DNA of 11,023 bases from positions 1 to 11,023 of the forward strand of contig JAEYXI010000215.1 in assembly GCA_023428515.1 (NCBI GenBank), written 5' to 3'. The notes beneath the pieces are model-generated. The model was not told the DNA's origin. It did not search any database and worked only from the letters and a program-made list of their open reading frames with translations. The first letter of the stretch is position 1, and every line of letters starts with the position of its first letter. Positions 6,339 through 11,023 of this stretch are shown here, one piece after another. Position numbers and translations under genes: made by a program. This stretch comes from Pseudomonadota bacterium (lineage in GTDB: Bacteria; Pseudomonadota; Alphaproteobacteria; Rhizobiales; Rhizobiaceae).

Positions 6339-7983
6339 GGCGGACTTTGTCATCATAGGCTCCGGCTCGGCGGGTTCCGCCCTCGCCTATCGTCTCTCGG
6401 AGGATGGCAAGCATTCGGTCATCGTCATCGAATATGGCGGGACCGATTTCGGCCCGCTGATCCAGATGCCGTCGGCCCTTTCCATCCCGCTCAACATGAG
6501 CCGGTACGACTGGGGATTCTCAAGCGAACCGGAGCCGCATCTCGGCGGGCGCGTTCTCGCCACGCCGCGCGGCAAGGTGCTCGGCGGCTCCTCCTCCATC
6601 AACGGCATGGTCTATGTGCGCGGACATGCGCGCGACTTCGACCACTGGGCCGAGCAGGGCGCGCCCGGCTGGGGCTTCGCCGACGTGCTTCCTTATTTCA
6701 AGCGCATGGAGCACGCCAAGGGTGGCGAGGACGGCTGGCGCGGCACCGACGGGCCTCTCCATATCCAGCGCGGACCGCGCCGCAATCCACTCTATGCGGC
6801 CTTCGTCGAGGCCGGCAAGCAGGCAGGCTTCGAGCTTACGGACGACTACAACGGCGCCAAGCAGGAAGGCTTTGGCCCGATGGAGCAAACCATCCATCTC
6901 GGGCGCCGCTGGTCCGCCGCGAACGCCTATCTCAGGCCGGCGCTGAGGCGCAAAAACGTGAGTCTCGTCAACGGCTTCGCACGACGCGTGATCATCGAGA
7001 ATCAACGCGCCACCGGCGTCGAGGTTGAAGTTCGCAAAAAGATTCAGGTCGTTAAGGCAAGACGCGAAGTCGTCATCGCGGCCTCGGCCGTCAATTCACC
7101 AAAGCTGCTGATGCTCTCCGGCATCGGTCCGGCCGAGGAACTGAAGCGCAACGGCATCGCGGTGATCGCCGACCGGCCGGGCGTCGGCCGCAATCTGCAG
7201 GACCACCTGGAACTCTACATCCAGCAGGAGTCGCTACATCCGATCACGCTGAACTCGGTCTTCAATCCCTTTTCCAAGGCGCTGATCGGCGCCGAATGGC
7301 TGTTCTTCAAGACCGGCCTCGGCGCGACCAATCACTTCGAGGCGGCCGCCTTCGTGCGATCGGCGCCCGGCGTCGACTATCCTGACATCCAGTATCATTT
7401 CATCCCGGCGGCAGTGCGCTATGACGGCAAGGCTGCGGCGGCCGGGCATGGCTTCCAGGCGCATGTCGGGCCGATGCGCTCGAAGTCACGCGGTGCGGTC
7501 ACACTGCGCTCGCCCGATCCCTGGGCGAAACCGGAAATCCGCTTCAACTACATGTCGCACCCGGACGACTGGCGCGACTTCCGCCACTGCATCCGCCTGA
7601 CGCGCGAGATTTTCGGCCAGCCGGCCTTCGACCCCTATCGCGGCCGCGAGATCTCGCCCGGCAAAGAGGTGCAGAGCGACGACGAATTGGACGATTTCAT
7701 CCGCCTCCATGCCGAGAGCGCCTACCACCCTTGCGGCACCTGCAGGATGGGCAGCGCCTCCGACGCTGGGGCCGTCGTCGACCCGGAATGCCGCGTCATC
7801 GGCGTAGATGGTCTGCGCGTCGCCGACTCCTCGATCTTCCCGCGCGTCACCAACGGCAACCTCAACGGCCCGTCGATCATGACCGGCGAGAAAGCTGCGG
7901 ATCATATTCTCGGCCGGACACCATTCCCGCCGTCCAACCAGGAGCCCTGGATCAACCCGCGCTGGCGCGAAAGCGATCGCTGA
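6322..7983 (+). CDS. betA: Choline dehydrogenase BetA (GMC flavoprotein)
   Basis: Predicted 553-residue FAD-dependent GMC oxidoreductase, oxidising choline to betaine aldehyde and feeding electrons to the respiratory chain, usually at the inner membrane. Length matches E. coli BetA (556). The N-terminal FAD site IIGSGSAG is at 11-18 with E37 ending the second strand. GMC signature 1 is [19 protein letters not shown] starting at residue 83, signature 2 includes [17 protein letters not shown], and the active-site His is H469 in [10 protein letters not shown] with N515 in NGNLNGP. The ATG at 6322 overlaps the preceding gene by 17 bp; another ATG at 6331 is equally possible. Neither has a strong Shine-Dalgarno site, suggesting translation is coupled to the dehydratase gene. 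Related GMC alcohol dehydrogenases look similar, but the neighbours betI and betB make choline the likely substrate. Confidence 0.92.
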   Translation: MSKMLEADFVIIGSGSAGSALAYRLSEDGKHSVIVIEYGGTDFGPLIQMPSALSIPLNMSRYDWGFSSEPEPHLGGRVLATPRGKVLGGSSSINGMVYVRGHARDFDHWAEQGAPGWGFADVLPYFKRMEHAKGGEDGWRGTDGPLHIQRGPRRNPLYAAFVEAGKQAGFELTDDYNGAKQEGFGPMEQTIHLGRRWSAANAYLRPALRRKNVSLVNGFARRVIIENQRATGVEVEVRKKIQVVKARREVVIAASAVNSPKLLMLSGIGPAEELKRNGIAVIADRPGVGRNLQDHLELYIQQESLHPITLNSVFNPFSKALIGAEWLFFKTGLGATNHFEAAAFVRSAPGVDYPDIQYHFIPAAVRYDGKAAAAGHGFQAHVGPMRSKSRGAVTLRSPDPWAKPEIRFNYMSHPDDWRDFRHCIRLTREIFGQPAFDPYRGREISPGKEVQSDDELDDFIRLHAESAYHPCGTCRMGSASDAGAVVDPECRVIGVDGLRVADSSIFPRVTNGNLNGPSIMTGEKAADHILGRTPFPPSNQEPWINPRWRESDR

Positions 7984-7984
7984 A

Positions 7985-8008
7985 CGCCTCGGGCGTGCTA
8001 AAGAGGCG
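7985..8008 (+). other. Possible small hairpin between betA and betB
   Basis: CGCCTC (7985-7990) and GAGGCG (8003-8008) are exact reverse complements with a 12-base loop, in the 46-bp betA-betB gap. No T-run follows, so it does not look like a terminator; it could affect mRNA stability or be chance. Confidence 0.25.
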
Positions 8009-8029
8009 CAAGGCGCTAAGGAGTTTCCG

Positions 8030-9493
8030 ATGAAAGCCCAGCCCAAGGCATCGCATTACATCAACGGCAGTTTCGTCGACGACGAGCGCGGCAAGGCCAT
8101 TCCGGTCATCTACCCGGCGACCGGCGAGACCATCGCAACCGTGTATTCCGCCACCGAGAACGTCATTGAGCTGGCGATCGAGGCCGCCCGCGAGGCGCAG
8201 CCGGCATGGGCGAGGCTGAAGCCTGTCGAGCGAGGCCGCATCCTGCGTCGTGCGGCGGACATATTGCGCGCACGCAACGACGAACTGGCGCGGCTGGAAA
8301 CCCTCGACACCGGCAAGGCGATCCAGGAGACGCTGGTCGCCGACCCCGCCTCTGCCGCGGACGCGCTCGAATATTTCGGCGGCGCGGTGGCGAGCTACAA
8401 TGGCGACTATGTCGATTTCGGTGGTTCCTTCGCCTACACGCGCCGTGAAGCGCTTGGCGTCTGCGTCGGCATCGGCGCCTGGAACTACCCGATCCAGGGC
8501 GCCGGCTGGAAATCCGCTCCGGCACTCGCCATGGGCAACGCCATGGTGTTCAAGCCCTCGGAGAACACGCCCCTCTCCGCGTTGGCGCTCGCCGAGATTT
8601 ATACCGAGGCCGGCCTGCCCAACGGTCTTTTCAACGTCGTGCAGGGCTATGGCGACGTTGGTCATGCGCTGGCGAGCCACCCGGTCGTCGCGAAAGTGTC
8701 GCTCACCGGCTCGGTGCCGACCGGCCGCAAGGTGCTCGGCCTCGCCGGCTCGCTGATGAAACACGCCACGATGGAGCTCGGCGGTAAGTCGCCGCTCATC
8801 ATCTTCGACGATGCCGATGTCGAAAACGCCGTCGGCGGCGCGATGCTGGCGAACTTCTATTCCACCGGTCAGGTCTGCTCGAACGGCACGCGCGTCTTCG
8901 TGCAAGACGGGCTACACGACCGCTTCCTCGACCGCCTGACCGAGCGCACCAAGGCGATCCGCATCGGCGACCCGCTCGATCCGGAGACACAGATGGGCCC
9001 ACTCATCAACAAGGTGCAGCATGAGAAGGTGCTGTCCTATATCGAGATCGGCAGGCAGGAAGGCGCGACGCTGCATCATGGCGGCGCCGAGCCCTCCTTG
9101 CAGGGTTTCGAAGCCGGCTTCTACGTCGAACCCACCATCTTCACCAGCGTCACCGATGGCATGCGCATCGCTCGCGAAGAGATATTCGGACCGGTCATGT
9201 CGGTGCTGAGATTCGATGCCGAGGACGAGGTGATTGCCCGCGCCAACGACACCGAGTTCGGCCTTTCGGCCGGTGTCTTCACCCGCGACCTGCCGCGCGC
9301 CCACCGCGTGATTGCGGAGCTGCAGGCCGGCACCTGCTGGATCAACCACTACAACCTCGCGCCGGTCGAAATCCCCTTCGGCGGTTATAAGCAGTCGGGC
9401 ATCGGCCGCGAGAACTCGCTTGCCGCGCTCGATCACTATTCGCAGTTGAAATCCGTCTATGTCGAGACCGGCGACGTAGTCAGTCCTTACTGA
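8030..9493 (+). CDS. betB: Betaine aldehyde dehydrogenase BetB
   Basis: Predicted 487-residue NAD(P)-dependent aldehyde dehydrogenase completing choline oxidation, converting betaine aldehyde to glycine betaine in the cytoplasm. Length fits E. coli BetB (490). The motifs are GAWNYP (oxyanion Asn), FKPSE in the cofactor site, the catalytic base E249 in MELGGKSP, and the nucleophile C283 in [12 protein letters not shown], whose VCSNGTRV wording is typical of betaine aldehyde dehydrogenases. [13 protein letters not shown] and the YVE end are also family-typical. A strong TAAGGAG at 8017-8023 lies 6 bases before the ATG, so this gene is translated independently of betA, 46 bp upstream. It ends the bet operon: its TGA (9491-9493) lies opposite the end of the minus-strand AGE-domain gene, with a 7-bp tail-to-tail overlap and no room for an intrinsic terminator. 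Confidence 0.96.
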   Translation: MKAQPKASHYINGSFVDDERGKAIPVIYPATGETIATVYSATENVIELAIEAAREAQPAWARLKPVERGRILRRAADILRARNDELARLETLDTGKAIQETLVADPASAADALEYFGGAVASYNGDYVDFGGSFAYTRREALGVCVGIGAWNYPIQGAGWKSAPALAMGNAMVFKPSENTPLSALALAEIYTEAGLPNGLFNVVQGYGDVGHALASHPVVAKVSLTGSVPTGRKVLGLAGSLMKHATMELGGKSPLIIFDDADVENAVGGAMLANFYSTGQVCSNGTRVFVQDGLHDRFLDRLTERTKAIRIGDPLDPETQMGPLINKVQHEKVLSYIEIGRQEGATLHHGGAEPSLQGFEAGFYVEPTIFTSVTDGMRIAREEIFGPVMSVLRFDAEDEVIARANDTEFGLSAGVFTRDLPRAHRVIAELQAGTCWINHYNLAPVEIPFGGYKQSGIGRENSLAALDHYSQLKSVYVETGDVVSPY

Positions 9494-11023
9494 GGGGCGT
9501 CTGCGGTTCCGTCCAGATATTGCGTCAGCGCGCTGACGAGGTGGTAGAAAATGCTGGCCGGCACCTCGGTTGCCAGCGAGCGTCCGCGTTCGTCGATGCG
9601 ATCGATCCAGAGGCCCGTCGGCGCCGGGTCAATATGCCAGCGGAACAGGCGGCCGACGCGTGCCTCGACTTCCGGCTTGAGGTCGGGGCCGCCGCTGCCG
9701 TCGAGCGCAAGAGCCGCCTTGATCGCTTCCGCCTGCGGCCAGCTTCGCGACAGGCGGTCGAGCGGCAGGCCCTGACGCGACACTGCGCCATAGGCCAGTC
9801 CGGTCGCGCGGTTGAGGCCGTTGGCGATGGCCGAGGCGTAGAGCTTGCGCGCATAGCCGGTCATCTCCGACCGACCGTTTTTCCCTGCATAGTCGACCAG
9901 CAGCGAAGCCCATTCGAAATGGTGACCGGGCTCGGTCAAGCTTCCGGCCTCGCCGGCTTCCGGCTGCCACGCTTCGTCGAAGAATTCGCCGAGCGTCCAG
10001 CTTTCGGGGTCGAAGAAATGCCTTTGGAAAAGTTCGATGATCCGTTCAGCTCGTTTTAGATGCACTTCGTCGCCTGTCACCGAATGCCAGGCGAGAAAAG
10101 CCTCGAGCAGGTGCATGTGCGGATTGGAGCGGCGTGTCGTTTCGCGCGTCGGCGTTTCGAGATAGCCACCGGCCTCGCCATCCTCCAGATGTGCGTCCAG
10201 AAAAGCGAATGTCTCCTCGCCCAGCCGCAATGCATCCGGATCGCCGCAGCGATGCGCCCAGGCGAGCGCCAGCAGAACGCAGCTGTGGTCGTAGGCATCC
10301 TCGACGGGGTCGGCGACGCTGCCGTCAACGTGCAGCCTGCGCACCCAGCCGCCGCGATCCGTGCGGCCGTTGCGTTCCATGAATTCAAGGCCGTGTGCGA
10401 TCAGCCGGTCCGCCGGTCCATCCCATCCGCGCGCCTTGGCGACGGCGAACGCATAGACCTGCCGCGCCAGGGTGCGCATGCGCTTCGGCTTGACGAGCGG
10501 CAGGCCATCGAAGCCCAGCGCCTCGTGGAAGCCGCCATGGACGTCGTCGACACCTCTTGTCGACCACAGCGGCAGCGTCTCGTCGAAAAGCCAGTGGTGC
10601 ACCCGCCGCCGCCAGGCACCACTCACCAGCACACGGTCCGGCGCCGGCGTGAAGCGAGTCTCGAGGCGTCCGCTCTTTTCGAGTTGCTCGACGATCTTCT
10701 TGACGTTCTGGCTGTGGCTAACCGGCGCGACGAAGGTCGCGTCCGGTGTCGAGACGATCGCGACATTCTTCAGCCCGATCGCCGACAGCAGGCTGCCGTC
10801 GCTGCGCAGGTAGGAGTTCTCGCAATCGATCGCGACGACGTCGCCGAGGACCACGTTGCCCTTCTCGTCGGCCGGGCTGACGTCGAGCAGCGATTGCCAT
10901 GAGCCGAGATCATTCCAGCGGAACGATGCCGGCACCATGGCGATCAGCTCGGCCTTCTCCATAATCGCATAATCGATCGAATCGGACGGGATCGCCTCGT
11001 AGAGATCGAGCGGCATGTAGAGG
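9487..11023 (-). CDS. Mannose-1-phosphate guanylyltransferase tail fused to AGE-family isomerase domain (5' partial)
   Basis: The frame runs off the right edge; about 511 C-terminal residues are visible. Numbering from the Met at 11016, the first 40 are the end of a GDP-mannose pyrophosphorylase domain (SIDYAIMEK at 13-21, RWNDLGSW at 33-40), followed by the strand-rich linker usual in ManC-type enzymes ([17 protein letters not shown] to about 118). The cupin isomerase domain expected next in ManC is replaced by a complete (alpha/alpha)6 AGE domain (about 130-509). AGE-type active-site candidates are R181 in RMRTLARQ, H244 in YDHSC, H300/H302 in [10 protein letters not shown]365/H366 in EPGHHFEW and H492 in FYHLVSA. 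Rhizobial type III mannose-6-phosphate isomerases belong to this fold, so the protein may convert fructose-6-phosphate toward GDP-mannose in two steps. N-acylglucosamine epimerase activity is the alternative. It is not functionally linked to the bet genes. Confidence 0.88.
   Translation of the reverse strand, partial: LYMPLDLYEAIPSDSIDYAIMEKAELIAMVPASFRWNDLGSWQSLLDVSPADEKGNVVLGDVVAIDCENSYLRSDGSLLSAIGLKNVAIVSTPDATFVAPVSHSQNVKKIVEQLEKSGRLETRFTPAPDRVLVSGAWRRRVHHWLFDETLPLWSTRGVDDVHGGFHEALGFDGLPLVKPKRMRTLARQVYAFAVAKARGWDGPADRLIAHGLEFMERNGRTDRGGWVRRLHVDGSVADPVEDAYDHSCVLLALAWAHRCGDPDALRLGEETFAFLDAHLEDGEAGGYLETPTRETTRRSNPHMHLLEAFLAWHSVTGDEVHLKRAERIIELFQRHFFDPESWTLGEFFDEAWQPEAGEAGSLTEPGHHFEWASLLVDYAGKNGRSEMTGYARKLYASAIANGLNRATGLAYGAVSRQGLPLDRLSRSWPQAEAIKAALALDGSGGPDLKPEVEARVGRLFRWHIDPAPTGLWIDRIDERGRSLATEVPASIFYHLVSALTQYLDGTADAPQ

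Noticed and set aside
7952..8905. 317-codon minus-strand open frame opposite betB
   Set aside because: The protein has repetitive Arg/Gly/Val composition and no family pattern, while betB on the other strand is clearly intact.
10060..10902. 280-codon plus-strand open frame opposite the AGE-domain gene
   Set aside because: No motif, and the minus strand carries an unmistakable fused enzyme across the same bases.

Overview
The window looks like chromosomal DNA of a GC-rich alphaproteobacterium of the Hyphomicrobiales (Rhizobiales), most like Mesorhizobium and its relatives. That placement rests on an apparent TIGR03808-type protein, a Rhizobium etli-type asparaginase, a DUF3750 protein, a bet cluster with a BetI-type operator, and a mannose-1-phosphate guanylyltransferase fused to an AGE-family domain. 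It is inferred from recognised families, not from a database search. The DNA is almost entirely coding. There are nine complete genes plus one partial gene at each end. I saw no RNA genes, insertion sequences, CRISPR arrays or phage genes.

Left part (1-2103): the 3' end of a probable secreted beta-helix protein converges, with a 1-bp gap, on a zinc-type asparaginase gene on the minus strand. That gene is divergent from a secreted DUF3750 protein on the plus strand.

Middle minus-strand unit (4551 down to 2127): an SCP2-type thiolase, an SDR dehydrogenase (joined to it by a 4-bp ATGA overlap) and, 26 bp on, a small exported protein. They look like one operon. The thiolase has glycine where the nucleophilic cysteine of the family should be, although its other catalytic motifs are intact. 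I consider this the most unusual feature of the window.

Plus-strand unit (4715-9493): betI, a PLP-dependent threonine/serine dehydratase-like gene, betA and betB, packed with gaps or overlaps of 1, -17 and 46 bp. BetA and BetB oxidise choline to glycine betaine and BetI is the choline-responsive repressor. A near-perfect inverted repeat lies just upstream of betI and fits a BetI operator. The order differs from E. coli betIBA and from the Sinorhizobium betICBA arrangement: a dehydratase sits where betC would be, and betA precedes betB. One reading is that this operon links betaine synthesis to betaine breakdown (betaine to glycine to serine to pyruvate).

Right end (11023 down to 9487): the 3' two-thirds or so of a gene encoding a guanylyltransferase tail fused to a complete AGE-family epimerase/isomerase domain. 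It probably supplies GDP-mannose for polysaccharide synthesis. Its stop codon overlaps the end of betB by 7 bp, tail to tail.
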